In this document: positions 1 through 9,501 of the stretch, in pieces
Position numbering within the stretch: the stretch's first letter is position 1
How the letters are laid out: each line of letters begins with the position of its first letter
Source of the DNA: Pseudomonadota bacterium
Lineage (GTDB): Bacteria; Desulfobacterota; Desulfovibrionia; Desulfovibrionales; Desulfovibrionaceae
Length of the DNA stretch: 64,000 nucleotides
Assembly: GCA_023460395.1 (NCBI GenBank)
Contig: JAEWQB010000024.1
Coordinates: forward strand, 1 to 64,000
Reading direction: 5' to 3'
Translations under genes and position numbers: made by a program
The notes under the pieces: generated by a model
Seen by the model: the letters and a program-made list of their open reading frames with translations, nothing else
Told to the model about the DNA's origin: nothing
Databases searched by the model: none

Positions 1-39
1 CCAGCGTTCAATCTGAGCCAGAATCAAACTCTCCAGTTC
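1..39 (-). rRNA. rrs: 16S ribosomal RNA, 5' end only
   Basis: Read on the minus strand, this is the universally conserved start of 16S rRNA: AGAGTTTGATTCTGGCTCAG begins at 32 and is followed by ATTGAACGCTGG at the window edge. By analogy with E. coli numbering (AGAG starts at nucleotide 8) the mature 5' end falls near position 39. The rest of the gene, and presumably the rRNA operon, lies to the left of the window. Confidence 0.95.
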
Positions 40-310
40 AAATCTGTATCTAATGACCAAGACCGCAGTCTCAGTCACGCTAGCTGATAACTTTTCTTCG
101 TCCAACTCGCTATTCACTTGTCAAAGAACCTTGTCTCACGCTGCGGAAAACCTTTCCGCAGTTGCGAGAAGGCGTTCTGCCTGATTCCGATTCGCCTGTC
201 AACCACTTTCTGATTTTTCTTTCAGCGGTTAGCTATCGGCTCGCTCACTCCGCCTTCCGAGCATCCGTTTGAGATTATTGACATCTCTCTGGGAACCCGT
301 CCGTCGAAGC
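40..310 (-). other. 16S rRNA leader with boxA-like element and hairpin
   Basis: Transcribed leader between the proposed rRNA promoter and mature 16S, read on the minus strand. At 117-130 it carries GGTTCTTTGACAAG, which resembles the boxA antitermination element of rRNA leaders. A perfect 9-bp hairpin (141-149 with 153-161, arm CTGCGGAAA) lies just upstream and could be a processing or folding element. No coding capacity is evident; a 72-residue open frame on the other strand looks like chance. Confidence 0.6.
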
Positions 311-317
311 GAGAGCG

Positions 318-371
318 GTTCTATGCAAAACACCTCGCACCGTCAACTCTTTTTTCAAAACTTTTTGGGTT
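318..371 (-). promoter_or_regulatory. rRNA operon promoter with UP element
   Basis: On the minus strand a -35 box TTGACG (346-341) and a -10 box TAGAAC (323-318) are separated by 17 bp. Directly upstream (347-371) are alternating A- and T-tracts, the classic form of an rRNA UP element bound by the RNA polymerase alpha subunit. The predicted start is near 311, giving a leader of about 270 nt before 16S. Confidence 0.6.
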
Positions 372-508
372 TTCTCGCAGACTCTCCTGACAGCCGTTGC
401 GACTGTAGGCACTCTGGCGTGGAGCACGCTGTTCCCCATTCAGAGAGAATGAAGCGGGAACCAACCTCACGCGTCTGTTTCTCGTAAATCCGAACGAATG
501 CGGGGCAG

Positions 509-1399
509 CTAACGCCCGCCCATCCGCTCCACGATTGTGAGGTTACGCGCTATGGATGTCGCGTACATATCCTCATCCACGCCCCACCGCGTACGAAAGT
601 GTTCCCTCATATGCTGGTGCAATCCCCGCAATCCGCCATCTAACCGCCGGCAGACGACCTCGCGGTAAAAGGTGCCGGTCTTCGCTATCAGGTCCTGTTC
701 CGATGCATAGACGGCACAACCAGCCTCCACAAACTCCTGAAACAGCAGATGGAGTTTTTGCGGATAGCGCACATCCGCGAACTGGGCCAGCAAGTCGGCA
801 CTGCCGACCACGCATCCCAGCAACTTTGCCATTACGGGCATGCCTAGAATTTCATCAGGAGACAGCGCCAGATTGGTACACCGGATCATATTGGCACAGG
901 CTTCCCGTTCTGCCTCAGCACAACCGCGTGTGGTGAGATACCTGCTTGCCAGTGCCGCGCTCCGTTCTTCGTGCCCTTCCATCTGTGCCGGACCGGACCC
1001 ACCATCGCCCTCTTTTCGAATCATACCGGCATCGTGGAAGTATGCTGCAACCACACACAGCAGCCCCTGCCTGTCTGAAAGAGGTTCAGGAAAGATGCCC
1101 GCCGCAACACAGCCATGCAGGAGCCGCACTGCCGCAAGCACCACGGAGCACGTGTGTTCCAAGTTATGGTATTGGGAAGAACTGGCGGAATAGCCTGAAA
1201 ATTCTCCACGGAACAGCCGCACCACATCGGCGTGCACAGAGCGCAGTTCCGGTATGGCCCCGCCAAATCCCGCCAGACGGGCAACGTGCGCCACTTCATC
1301 CCGCACAGCGTCAGAATCTCCGGGGTCCACCAAATCGTACAGAGATACCGGGCGGTTGCTGCGCTCCGAATCATTCTGCGGCGGGGAATTGTCGTGCAT
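509..1399 (-). CDS. HD-domain phosphohydrolase
   Basis: A 296-residue protein. The metal-binding histidines of an HD domain are visible as YHNLEH followed about 50 residues later by AAYFHDAGM, with a downstream Asp in SADLLAQ. HD proteins hydrolyse phosphoester bonds in nucleotides or signalling molecules; the substrate here cannot be inferred. The frame extends to 1564, but the extra 55 residues are Arg/Trp-rich and unlike a protein. I start at the ATG at 1399, preceded by a GAGG-type ribosome site. It is a stand-alone gene at the end of the minus-strand run, just past the aspS terminator and facing the rRNA promoter. Confidence 0.75.
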   Translation of the reverse strand: MHDNSPPQNDSERSNRPVSLYDLVDPGDSDAVRDEVAHVARLAGFGGAIPELRSVHADVVRLFRGEFSGYSASSSQYHNLEHTCSVVLAAVRLLHGCVAAGIFPEPLSDRQGLLCVVAAYFHDAGMIRKEGDGGSGPAQMEGHEERSAALASRYLTTRGCAEAEREACANMIRCTNLALSPDEILGMPVMAKLLGCVVGSADLLAQFADVRYPQKLHLLFQEFVEAGCAVYASEQDLIAKTGTFYREVVCRRLDGGLRGLHQHMREHFRTRWGVDEDMYATSIARNLTIVERMGGR

Positions 1400-1572
1400 A
1401 CTCTGCCTCGTGCGGTGCAAGGATAGTGGCACTGTACAAAAGGCTTGTCCCCATCGCAACCACCATGCGCAAAGAAGACCCCGAACACTACTCCGGGTGA
1501 CACGCCGGATAGCCGGTGAATAGCTCCAATACGTTTGCCTCAGACGCGTAACCACCCAAACCACATAACAAA

Positions 1573-1606
1573 AAACCGCCCTGAACAGTGTTATTCAGGG
1601 CGGTTT
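1573..1606 (-). terminator. Rho-independent terminator of aspS
   Basis: A perfect 13-bp stem (1573-1585 with 1594-1606, core ACCGCCCTGAA) with an 8-nt loop. On the minus strand it is followed by TTTTTTGTT, so it terminates aspS, which stops 23 bp upstream. Confidence 0.9.
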
Positions 1607-1628
1607 GCAAATACGAGGCGTATCCTCA

Positions 1629-3449
1629 TCAATCCTGCTTTACTTCCCGCAGGCGCAGTCCCAAGTCACGCAACTGCCGCGCGGAAACTTCCGAAGGGGC
1701 TTCGGTGAGCAGGCAGGTGGCCTTCTGAGTTTTGGGGAAGGCGATAACGTCGCGGATAGACTGCGAACCAGTGAGCAGCATGACCAACCGGTCCAGACCA
1801 AAGGCAATGCCGCCATGAGGCGGGGCACCATATTCAAAGGCTTCCATGAGGAAACCAAACTGTTTTTCCGCATCTTCCTTGCTAAAGCCCAACGCGTCGA
1901 ACATGAATTCCTGCTGGGCGCGGTTGTGGATGCGGATGGAGCCGCCACCCACTTCGTTGCCATTCAGCACCATGTCGTATGCACGGGCTTTCACGCTGGC
2001 GGGGTTGCTCTTCATTTCCGCTTCCTGACCTGTCTGCACGGCGGTAAACGGGTGATGGCAGGCCACATAGCGTTTTTCTTCCGGGTCATACTCAAACAGG
2101 GGGAAGTCCGTCACCCACAGGAAGTTGTAGGTGTTCTCAGGAACCAGATTGAAACGGCGGGCCACTTCCAGTCGCAGGTTGCCCAGCGCGCTGTTGCACA
2201 TATCCGGCGCACCGGCCTGGAAGAAAACGATGTCCCCTGTTTCCAGACCCAACGCGGCAACGAGATTTGCCTTTTCCGAGTCGGACAGGAACTTGGCAAA
2301 GGGCGACTGCCACTCATCCGCCTTAATTTTAATCCATGCCAGCCCCTGCGCCCCGTAGATCTTCACGAACTCCGTGAAGACGTCGATCTCTTTACGGGAA
2401 AGCTCCGCGCCACCGGGAACGCGCATGGCCTTAACCATTTCCGCCTTGGCGAACACCTTGAATTCCGACTCGCGGAAAACATCCGTCACATTTTTCAGTT
2501 TCAGATCAAAGCGGGTATCCGGCTTGTCCACGCCATATTCATCCATGGCCTGATCGTACGGCATACGAGGGAAAGGCACGGGAATTTCCACATCCAAACA
2601 CTCACGGAACACGCGGGCCACCAGCCCTTCCGCCATGGTCTGAACCTGCGCCTCGTCAACGAAGCTCATTTCAATATCAATCTGCGTAAACTCAGGCTGA
2701 CGGTCTGCGCGCAAGTCCTCGTCCCGGAAGCAACGCACTATCTGATAGTAACGGTCCATACCCGCCACCATGAGCAATTGCTTAAAAATCTGAGGAGATT
2801 GCGGCAAAGCATAAAACATGCCCTGATTCACACGGCTAGGCACGAGGAAGTCGCGCGCGCCTTCGGGAGTAGACTTTGTGAGGCAGGGGGTTTCCACCTC
2901 AAGGAAATTCAACTCGTCTAGATAGCGACGAACTGCCTGCGCGGCACGGTTGCGCAACACAAAGTTGCGAGCCAGCTTGGGGCGGCGCAGGTCCAGATAA
3001 CGGTATTCCAGACGCAGGTTTTCCGAAGCATCCACGCGGTCTTCAATAAGGAATGGCGTGGTCTTGGCGGTGTTCAGCAGTTTCCATTCGGAAACATACA
3101 CTTCCACCTCGCCCGTCACCATGCCGGAGTTTGTCATTCCGTCGGGACGATGGCGCACTTCCCCTTTGATAGCCAGCACGTATTCCGTGCGCAGGATATG
3201 GGCAGTGGCATGCGCGGCGCTATTAAAATCGGGGCTAAAAACCACCTGCGTCAGACCCGCGCGGTCGCGCAGGTCAATAAAAATGAGTCCGCCGTGGTCG
3301 CGGCGAAACTGCACCCAGCCCATCAGGCAGACTTCGGTGCCGATGGCATTGGCATTCAGCTCACAGCAGGAATGGGTGCGAACCCAGTCCCCCAGCGGGA
3401 CAATATATTGCTGATGGTCTTGCTGAATATCTGAAATCTGCTCGCTCAT
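1629..3449 (-). CDS. aspS: Aspartate--tRNA ligase (probably non-discriminating)
   Basis: Class II aminoacyl-tRNA synthetase of 606 residues, the usual bacterial length with the GAD insertion. It has an N-terminal OB-fold anticodon-binding domain, motif 2 (RCFRDEDLRADRQPEFTQID) and motif 3 (GIAFGLDRLVMLL). The OB fold has FRRDHGG (His52) and a Gly in RPDG. From memory, His and Gly at these positions mark non-discriminating AspRS enzymes that also charge tRNA-Asn, whereas discriminating ones carry Leu and Lys. If so, the cell needs GatCAB to make Asn-tRNA; GatCAB is not in this window. hisS lies 50 bp upstream on the same strand. Confidence 0.95.
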   Translation of the reverse strand: MSEQISDIQQDHQQYIVPLGDWVRTHSCCELNANAIGTEVCLMGWVQFRRDHGGLIFIDLRDRAGLTQVVFSPDFNSAAHATAHILRTEYVLAIKGEVRHRPDGMTNSGMVTGEVEVYVSEWKLLNTAKTTPFLIEDRVDASENLRLEYRYLDLRRPKLARNFVLRNRAAQAVRRYLDELNFLEVETPCLTKSTPEGARDFLVPSRVNQGMFYALPQSPQIFKQLLMVAGMDRYYQIVRCFRDEDLRADRQPEFTQIDIEMSFVDEAQVQTMAEGLVARVFRECLDVEIPVPFPRMPYDQAMDEYGVDKPDTRFDLKLKNVTDVFRESEFKVFAKAEMVKAMRVPGGAELSRKEIDVFTEFVKIYGAQGLAWIKIKADEWQSPFAKFLSDSEKANLVAALGLETGDIVFFQAGAPDMCNSALGNLRLEVARRFNLVPENTYNFLWVTDFPLFEYDPEEKRYVACHHPFTAVQTGQEAEMKSNPASVKARAYDMVLNGNEVGGGSIRIHNRAQQEFMFDALGFSKEDAEKQFGFLMEAFEYGAPPHGGIAFGLDRLVMLLTGSQSIRDVIAFPKTQKATCLLTEAPSEVSARQLRDLGLRLREVKQD

Positions 3450-3499
3450 GGCCCATACCTCATTATAGTGTGAATAAATATCGTTACAATTACTACGTA

Positions 3500-4750
3500 T
3501 TACAGGTACGCCGCCACATCGGACATGGGCACGGTCTGTTGCTCGCCGGACTCCATATCTTTGACGACCACAGTGCCCGCCGCCAACTCGTCGCCGCCAA
3601 CAATAAGCGCCTTACGGGCGTTTTTGCGACCGGCCTGCCGCATCTGTGCCTTCATTGACCGGGCGGCAAACGCGGTTTCTCCCGTTTTGCCCGCCTCTCG
3701 CAAGGACTGCGCCAACAACAACGCGGGCCGCAGCCCCGCCTCTTCCAGCACGGCAATGAAAAAATCCGGACGCGGCAATTCGCGCTCGCCCTCTGTCTGT
3801 GCCAGCATGAGCGCCAGACGCTCCATGCCGCAGGCAAATCCCACGCCGGGCACATCCGGCCCGCCAAGCTGCCGGATAAGACCGTCATATCGCCCGCCCC
3901 CCGCCACGGAGCCTTGTGCGCCGATGCTGCGGGAAACCACTTCAAAGGTGGTGCGGTTATAATAATCCAGCCCGCGCACAAGACGCGGATTCTGCACGTA
4001 TTCCACTCCAGAGGCGTCCAACGTGGCAAGCACCGCGCCGTGGTGCTGTTTACAGGTGGGACACGCGTGTTCCGCAATGGTGGGGGCGTGTTCCGTCAAA
4101 GCCTTGCAGGTGGGAACCTTGCAGTCCAGCACTCGCAGCGGATTCGTTTCCATGCGACGGCGGCAGTCTTCGCACAGCGCGTCGCGGTCCAATCCCGCAA
4201 GAAATTCCTTTAGCGCGGCGTTGTACTGCGGGCGGCAGTCACGGCAGCCCAACGTGTTTATTTCCAACAACAAGTCAGTCAGACCGATACGCCGCAAAAA
4301 CGTCATCAGCATCAAAATGACTTCAGCGTCCACATACGGCTCGTCCGGTCCCAGACATTCGCAGTCCAGTTGATGGAATTGCCGCATCCGCCCTTTCTGC
4401 GGGCGCTCGTACCGGAACATAGGCCCAAAAGTGAACAGCTTGCTCACTTGCTCCTGCGCATGCATGTTACTTTCAATGTAGGCACGCATCACCCCGGCGG
4501 TGGCTTCGGGCCGCATAGTCAGGGAACGGTCCTTGCGGTCAGGGAAGGTATACATTTCCTTCTGCACCACGTCGGTTTCGTCGCCTATGGACCGTTTGAA
4601 CAGTTCCGTGCGCTCCAAAATAGGAACACGAATCTCCCGATAGCCGTACACGCCAAACACCTTGCGAGCCGTCTCTTCCATAAAGGTAAAGGTGTCGCTT
4701 TCCGGTGGAAACATGTCGGCGAAGCCAGTAATTTTCTGTATCGTGCTCAT
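3500..4750 (-). CDS. hisS: Histidine--tRNA ligase
   Basis: Class II synthetase of 416 residues that attaches histidine to tRNA-His. The HisRS signatures LVRGLDYYNRTTFE and AGGGRYDGL are present, as are motif 2 (GPMFRYERPQKGRMRQFHQ) and motif 3 (GFACGMERLALML). The C-terminal anticodon-binding domain ends near residue 416. It is co-directional with aspS (50-bp gap), a common synthetase pairing, and the two probably share a transcript. Confidence 0.96.
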   Translation of the reverse strand: MSTIQKITGFADMFPPESDTFTFMEETARKVFGVYGYREIRVPILERTELFKRSIGDETDVVQKEMYTFPDRKDRSLTMRPEATAGVMRAYIESNMHAQEQVSKLFTFGPMFRYERPQKGRMRQFHQLDCECLGPDEPYVDAEVILMLMTFLRRIGLTDLLLEINTLGCRDCRPQYNAALKEFLAGLDRDALCEDCRRRMETNPLRVLDCKVPTCKALTEHAPTIAEHACPTCKQHHGAVLATLDASGVEYVQNPRLVRGLDYYNRTTFEVVSRSIGAQGSVAGGGRYDGLIRQLGGPDVPGVGFACGMERLALMLAQTEGERELPRPDFFIAVLEEAGLRPALLLAQSLREAGKTGETAFAARSMKAQMRQAGRKNARKALIVGGDELAAGTVVVKDMESGEQQTVPMSDVAAYL

Positions 4751-4815
4751 TGCTGGAAATCTCGCGGTTAATGCTGAAAGACCCGCGCCCCATATGAGGC
4801 GCGCTGAAACAGCAC

Positions 4816-4844
4816 TGCATAGACCAACGATGGGGGATTGTCAA
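4816..4844 (-). promoter_or_regulatory. Candidate hisS-aspS promoter
   Basis: Minus-strand TTGACA (4844-4839, a perfect -35) is 17 bp from TATGCA (4821-4816, a weak -10). A small GC hairpin (4784-4789 with 4798-4803) lies in the resulting leader, close to the hisS start. This is the only good -35 in the 215-bp gap upstream of hisS. Confidence 0.4.
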
Positions 4845-4965
4845 AAGTGACGGAACGGCCTCGCAAGCTTGCACTTAGCAGGCTTGCCACACGCAGCTCA
4901 CCCTGACGCGATGCCCCGCATGGACAAAAGCGGCACAAGCACCCCGTCAAGAGATGAAAGCCGTG

Positions 4966-5730
4966 TCAGGAGGAACTGGAAGGGCTAATGGAAGAAGCCA
5001 CCACCGACTTGGGGCGCCCCACGCCACCGGCCCTCGCCATAAGCGGAGTAGCGGTGCCGCACAGGTGGCACATATCCACCCGAACGCCCATGTAAGAACC
5101 TAACCCGTAAGGCAGCAGCATGGAGTTAAGCTGGCCCCACGGCATTGCCTCGCGCCACGTCACAAACGGGCCGGGTAACACAGAGCGCATAGTGAAAGGA
5201 CGCTTGTCCGCAGCTTTGCGCAGCATAGCGCGCAGCGCCACGGGAGTGTACCAATGCGCCTTGCGCAGCGCACCGCGTTTGCCGTGGGAAAGGTAGTACA
5301 AGGACCAGCGGTTCAGCATGGTGACGACTACACCGCGTGCCGCCACCCGGCAGGCCTCCGCCAACGCCAGTTGCGGATCGTCCACGAACTCCAGCACGGT
5401 AAGCAGGCTCACGTAGTCGAAGTGGTTGTCGTCGTAGGGCAGGTGTTCGGCATTGCCCACCTGTAACTCGGCCCGTCCGTCCATACGCGCGTGCGCGGCA
5501 GCCAGCATAGCCGGGGAAGCGTCCAACCCGGTCACGTCAAAACCGCTCTCGTACAGCATTTCCAACATCAGGCCGGGACCGCACCCCACATCCAAAAAAG
5601 TGCTGCCGCGCCGGGGCCAGCCAGAAACCAAAAACTCCACAAGCCGTCGCTCCGCCGACAGCGCAAATGCGCCAGCCCGCGTATCGAACCACTCTTCATA
5701 GCGGCGTACCGTGTCTCTGTCGTCCCACAT
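4966..5730 (-). CDS. Class I SAM-dependent methyltransferase
   Basis: A 254-residue methyltransferase. Motif I (FLDVGCGPGLMLEML) binds S-adenosylmethionine, the acidic end of strand 2 is VTGLDAS, and a YDDNHFDYVSLLTVLEFVDD stretch forms motif II/III, as in UbiE/MenG-like and other small-molecule methyltransferases. The C-terminus ends in a Ser-rich tail. The frame runs to 5874, but AAGGTGGAG at 5738-5746 points to the ATG at 5730. The substrate is unknown and the neighbours (hisS, an ADP-ribosylglycohydrolase-like gene) do not suggest one. Confidence 0.85.
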   Translation of the reverse strand: MWDDRDTVRRYEEWFDTRAGAFALSAERRLVEFLVSGWPRRGSTFLDVGCGPGLMLEMLYESGFDVTGLDASPAMLAAAHARMDGRAELQVGNAEHLPYDDNHFDYVSLLTVLEFVDDPQLALAEACRVAARGVVVTMLNRWSLYYLSHGKRGALRKAHWYTPVALRAMLRKAADKRPFTMRSVLPGPFVTWREAMPWGQLNSMLLPYGLGSYMGVRVDMCHLCGTATPLMARAGGVGRPKSVVASSISPSSSS

Positions 5731-5916
5731 GCCTATACTCCACCTTACGGCGCGCCAAGAGTTACCATATCTCAAGTAATGGTTACTCAAGATGGCGTGG
5801 ATGTCACGGAGGATATGCCGAAACCGCCTTGGCGAAAAGACGTCAAAACGGTCCCAGAGGGCATTTTCTCCCACTAAAGGTGTGGGTTCGGAAAGGTGAA
5901 AACTTTTTTTTGCGGC

Positions 5917-6822
5917 TTAGAACACCCGTTCCAGACAGCGGGAAACTTCGCGCAGGCAATTCAGATTAGTGCACCATTCCGGCGCACAGGCAAGCTCTCC
6001 ATGGCGGGCACCCAACACAAGCCCCGCCATGAGGCCACGGGCGCAGGAATCGCCTCCCGCCATAACGTTTTCGATGAGCGCTTTCTGAGGGGCATCTTCA
6101 TAATGAGAAACCAGATGCACCACGCCGTGAAACGCGCTTTTCACACCACACGACTGCCCGAACCGGGCAATAGCCATACGGGCGTCCTCATCGGCGGCGA
6201 GCAAGGTAAACGCAAGCCAGTCTTCAGCGGGCAATTGCTCATAGTCGGCGTCCAGCGCCGCCTCAAACCCCTCACGCACCGTGGCACCATGCAAAATGGC
6301 ATGCACGGTGCGGGCAAAAAATTCCGCAGTATCCGCCACCAGCGGGGAGTTATGCGTCATCAGCGTCTGAGCGCGGGCAGCGCGCACAAGCTCGTCCACA
6401 TCACCCGTGTATACGGCGAACAACGGTGCAATGCGAGCGGCTGCGGAAAAATCAGACGACATGGCTCCAGAACTCTCCGGTGGCATACCCTCATCCATAT
6501 TGCGCAAGGTTTCCCGCGTGGCCCGGTCCATATACCCGTCATACTCGCGCATACCGGCGAGCCACACATCACGGAAGGCTGACAAATCAAATCGCTTCAG
6601 CGCGGTAACACTCTCCAGCAGAAGCAGGGTTTGGTCACCATAATGCGAAAGGTCGCCCGCCCGGCGGCTGGGGTGATACTGGGCGCTTAATGTGGGCGGC
6701 AGCAAGACGCGCACTGTTCCCAGTGTATCCTCAATGCGTTTTTGGTCGTATTCCCAATGCGCTCCCAAAGCCAGCGAATCCGCGGCAAGCGATGTCAGAA
6801 TAGCAGCGTGCAGTGTAGGCAT
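5917..6822 (-). CDS. ADP-ribosylglycohydrolase family protein
   Basis: A 301-residue all-helical protein of the DraG/ARH type. It starts with the family's ILTSLAADSLALGAHWEYD segment. A GDQTLLLLES motif stands where the first metal-binding acidic cluster lies, and GGDSCARGLMAGLVLGA near the C-terminus corresponds to the second. Family members remove ADP-ribose from proteins or small molecules, but many distant ones have other or unknown substrates. There is no nitrogenase or DraT gene nearby, so a role in nitrogenase control is not supported. A purine-rich AAAGGGGGG ribosome site precedes the ATG at 6822. Confidence 0.8.
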   Translation of the reverse strand: MPTLHAAILTSLAADSLALGAHWEYDQKRIEDTLGTVRVLLPPTLSAQYHPSRRAGDLSHYGDQTLLLLESVTALKRFDLSAFRDVWLAGMREYDGYMDRATRETLRNMDEGMPPESSGAMSSDFSAAARIAPLFAVYTGDVDELVRAARAQTLMTHNSPLVADTAEFFARTVHAILHGATVREGFEAALDADYEQLPAEDWLAFTLLAADEDARMAIARFGQSCGVKSAFHGVVHLVSHYEDAPQKALIENVMAGGDSCARGLMAGLVLGARHGELACAPEWCTNLNCLREVSRCLERVF

Positions 6823-6956
6823 GTGAGATTCCCCCCTTTATGCAGCCAAAGCGAAGACGGCGTCCGCCTTGTTTCAAGCCTATCGGGATGACTCTACACC
6901 ACCTTGCGGGAAAATGTCACGGAAAAGCCCCCGTCTCGCCCAATAAACCGGAGAAT

Positions 6957-7880
6957 CTATCGTTGCTGGCTTAAAAATACCCCCGCCAACACAAGAACGG
7001 ACGCCGCGTACTGCGCAGGAAGAATCACATCTCCCAAAATGAGCTGACCCATCACCAACGTGGCTACGGGGATAAGATTGCTCCACGCACCAGCCTTGCC
7101 TGCGGGAATTTTGCTCACGCCGTAATTATACAGCCCGTATGCGCCAATGGTAATAACCGTGCCCAGATACAGTACACTCGCCAAGGCCTGTGGCACGACG
7201 TGGGTCGGCAGTTCCGTGGTGGGCAAAAAGAGGAGCGGGAAGAAAAAAAACATACCCGTGGTGCATTGAGCCGCAGTGATAAACATGGGCGGGTAATGCG
7301 CGGAAAGGCGTTTCGCCAAAATAATATACCCGGAAGCCGCAACCATAGCCAGCAATTCCAAAGTATTGCCTAATACGGGGTTGGGCGCGTTTTCTGTTTC
7401 AGTACCGGAAAACGAAAGCCACACCACTCCTGCCATGGCCAGCAAAAACCCGGACCACACACGGCGGGAAAGTCGTTCCCCCATGCAAAAGAACGCGCCC
7501 ACCGCGACAAATAGAGGCAGGGAAGAGACAATCATGCCTGCCTGCGAAGCCGAGGTATACCGCATGGCATACGCTTCCAAAATAAAATAGATGCACGGCT
7601 CGCAAAGGGCCATGAGCAGCAGCGGTTTCCAATCGCCGGGTCGCAACCGAACTTTACGCAACGACCGCCACGCGAAAGCGAACATCGCCGTGCCCAGCAC
7701 CATGCGCCCAAAGACCACCACAAGAGGGTGATAGCTTGCAATAGCCACCTTCATGGCGATGTAGGAACTGGCCCACAACAGCATAGACACCAGCAATGCC
7801 GCCGGGGGGAGCAAATGGGACCAATCCTTCCCGTTCCCCGAAGCGCTTATGGGTCTGACACTCTGTCCAGACGTTGACAT
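6957..7880 (-). CDS. DMT-superfamily (EamA) transporter
   Basis: A 307-residue inner-membrane protein with about ten hydrophobic segments in two EamA repeats. Each repeat has the family's pattern of a Pro/Gly-rich helix (SMLLWASSYIAMK; NLIPVATLVMGQLILGD). EamA proteins export amino acids or other metabolites; the substrate cannot be read from sequence. The start at 7880 has a GGGGGTG ribosome site. It is a single gene upstream of the ADP-ribosylglycohydrolase-like gene on the same strand. Confidence 0.88.
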   Translation of the reverse strand: MSTSGQSVRPISASGNGKDWSHLLPPAALLVSMLLWASSYIAMKVAIASYHPLVVVFGRMVLGTAMFAFAWRSLRKVRLRPGDWKPLLLMALCEPCIYFILEAYAMRYTSASQAGMIVSSLPLFVAVGAFFCMGERLSRRVWSGFLLAMAGVVWLSFSGTETENAPNPVLGNTLELLAMVAASGYIILAKRLSAHYPPMFITAAQCTTGMFFFFPLLFLPTTELPTHVVPQALASVLYLGTVITIGAYGLYNYGVSKIPAGKAGAWSNLIPVATLVMGQLILGDVILPAQYAASVLVLAGVFLSQQR

Positions 7881-7939
7881 GACACCCCCGACACGTCCCT
7901 GCTGGCACCCCGCGAACAGGACGTTGGTATGAAGATATA

Positions 7940-7972
7940 CCCCGGCAAAAGGTCGCCTGCCTTTTGCCGGGG
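7940..7972. terminator. Strong hairpin between gpsA and the DMT transporter gene
   Basis: A perfect 13-bp stem (7940-7952 with 7960-7972, arm CCCCGGCAAAAGG) with a 7-nt loop. It lies downstream of gpsA and upstream of the transporter gene. No clear U-run follows on either strand, so it could be a terminator of low efficiency or an mRNA-stabilising hairpin. Confidence 0.5.
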
Positions 7973-8151
7973 AAACAGTATTGGCACGTAATCACGTACC
8001 TGAAATAGTTACGCAACGCCCACTTTACGTCTGATGTCCGCCCCGCAAAGCGAAGCAGCAGGCATGCTGCCGCCCCACTCCGTCCGCATTCCGCACAACG
8101 CGCCCTGCCATCCGCAAGGAAGAAAGACCGCCCTGCCCAAAAAACGCAGCG

Positions 8152-9144
8152 TTATTCTTCCTTTAACTCTCTGGTCATCAGTTCCTGCCATGCGTCCTGT
8201 CTATTTTTGCCGTCATACATCACGGCGTGCATGGCATTGGTAATGGGCAACTCCACCCCAAGCCGATGCCCCAAAGCGTACACGGCCTGCGTGGTTTTCA
8301 CCCCTTCGGCTACCTGATGCATCTCACCCAGAATACGCTCCAGCGGAATGCCCTGCCCAAGCCGCAACCCCACCTGCCGGTTCCGGGAAAGATCGCCTGT
8401 GCAGGTAAGTACGAGGTCGCCCATACCGGAAAGGCCCATAAAGGTGGAAGCGCGGGCACCCATGGCTACGCCGAGCCGCGACATTTCCGCAAGGCCACGG
8501 GTGATAAGCGCCGCACGGGCGTTATCGCCAAACCCCATACCGTCGGACATGCCCGCTGCGATGGCGATAACATTTTTCACCGCTCCTCCCAATTCCACGC
8601 CCCGCACATCGGTGCAGGAATACGCCCGGAAGCTGGTGGTGGAAAAAAGCTCCCGAAGTTCGCGCCCCAGATCCGGGTCCGCGCACCCCATGACAATAGC
8701 CGTGGGTCTGCCGCGCACGACGTCCGCCGCGAAAGAAGGACCGGAAAGCATGGCGAAACGCGGCGCAAGACCCGCAAGCTCTTCTTCCACCATCTGGGAA
8801 ACGGTCTTCCCCGTTTCAACCTCCAGCCCTTTGTTGGAGCAGACCACCACCGCGCCGTGCGGCAGCAAGGGACGCACCTCGCGCAGTGTCGCGCGAAAGA
8901 ATTGACAGGGCACAGAAAAGAGCACACACCCCGCCCCAAGCAGCGCTTCGTCTTTATTAACGGTGGGAAGGATACCGGAAGAAAGACGCACCCCCGGCAA
9001 ATAGGCGGAATTCATATGCGTGGCTGCGATGGCCTCTGCCACATGGCGCTGGCGGACCAGCAGAGCAATTTCATGCCCTTTCACGGCGAGCATCTGGGCC
9101 AGAGCGGTACCCCAGCTCCCTCCGCCGATAACGGCTATTTTCAT
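8152..9144 (-). CDS. gpsA: Glycerol-3-phosphate dehydrogenase [NAD(P)+]
   Basis: A 330-residue cytosolic enzyme reducing dihydroxyacetone phosphate to sn-glycerol 3-phosphate for phospholipid synthesis. The N-terminal dinucleotide-binding motif is IAVIGGGSWGTALAQ. The catalytic-domain signature GAVKNVIAIAAGMSDGMGFGDNARAALITRG includes the active-site Lys. TCTGDLSRNRQVG is the family's third block. Length is typical. The ATG at 9144 has a GAGG site, and the gene is divergent from ahbB. Confidence 0.96.
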   Translation of the reverse strand: MKIAVIGGGSWGTALAQMLAVKGHEIALLVRQRHVAEAIAATHMNSAYLPGVRLSSGILPTVNKDEALLGAGCVLFSVPCQFFRATLREVRPLLPHGAVVVCSNKGLEVETGKTVSQMVEEELAGLAPRFAMLSGPSFAADVVRGRPTAIVMGCADPDLGRELRELFSTTSFRAYSCTDVRGVELGGAVKNVIAIAAGMSDGMGFGDNARAALITRGLAEMSRLGVAMGARASTFMGLSGMGDLVLTCTGDLSRNRQVGLRLGQGIPLERILGEMHQVAEGVKTTQAVYALGHRLGVELPITNAMHAVMYDGKNRQDAWQELMTRELKEE

Positions 9145-9501
9145 CGTAGTGGCCTCAGGGATGGCTATTCTTCAGAACATTGAATTCAGATCAGACCGCC
9201 GGGCCATTTCCCGGCACGCTGCAAGCAGGGGCACAATAGCAGAGAGCCGCGGCTTGTCCAACTACCATTAGACCGCCATAAGAGCCTCCGCAGCGGTCGC
9301 CGTGGCGTCCCCGGCCCCGCACGCCGGAGTATTTCCCGCGTGCGGTATTCCGTTTTACACCGGGCTTCCGGTTGCATCCCTCGTCCCGAACAGGTATCAA
9401 CAGCCCTTGAACACGCCACGCCGGAGCAGGAGAGCGCATAGCCGCAACTACGGTGCGCAGAACCGGCAGACATCCGCTTCCCAAAAAAACAAGGAAACGT
9501 C
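9145..9501. other. Intergenic region between divergent gpsA and ahbB
   Basis: A 357-bp gap that should hold both promoters. I see a short GC hairpin (9198-9203 with 9210-9215) but no convincing -35/-10 pair and no riboswitch I can recognise. Open frames on both strands here are short and lack ribosome sites. Confidence 0.5.

Noticed and set aside
1605..2921. 438-codon plus-strand open frame
   Set aside because: Lies wholly antisense to aspS; composition is that of a GC-rich shadow frame and it has no ribosome site.
7998..8191. Short minus-strand frame after gpsA
   Set aside because: Overlaps the gpsA end and lacks a ribosome site; composition is not protein-like.
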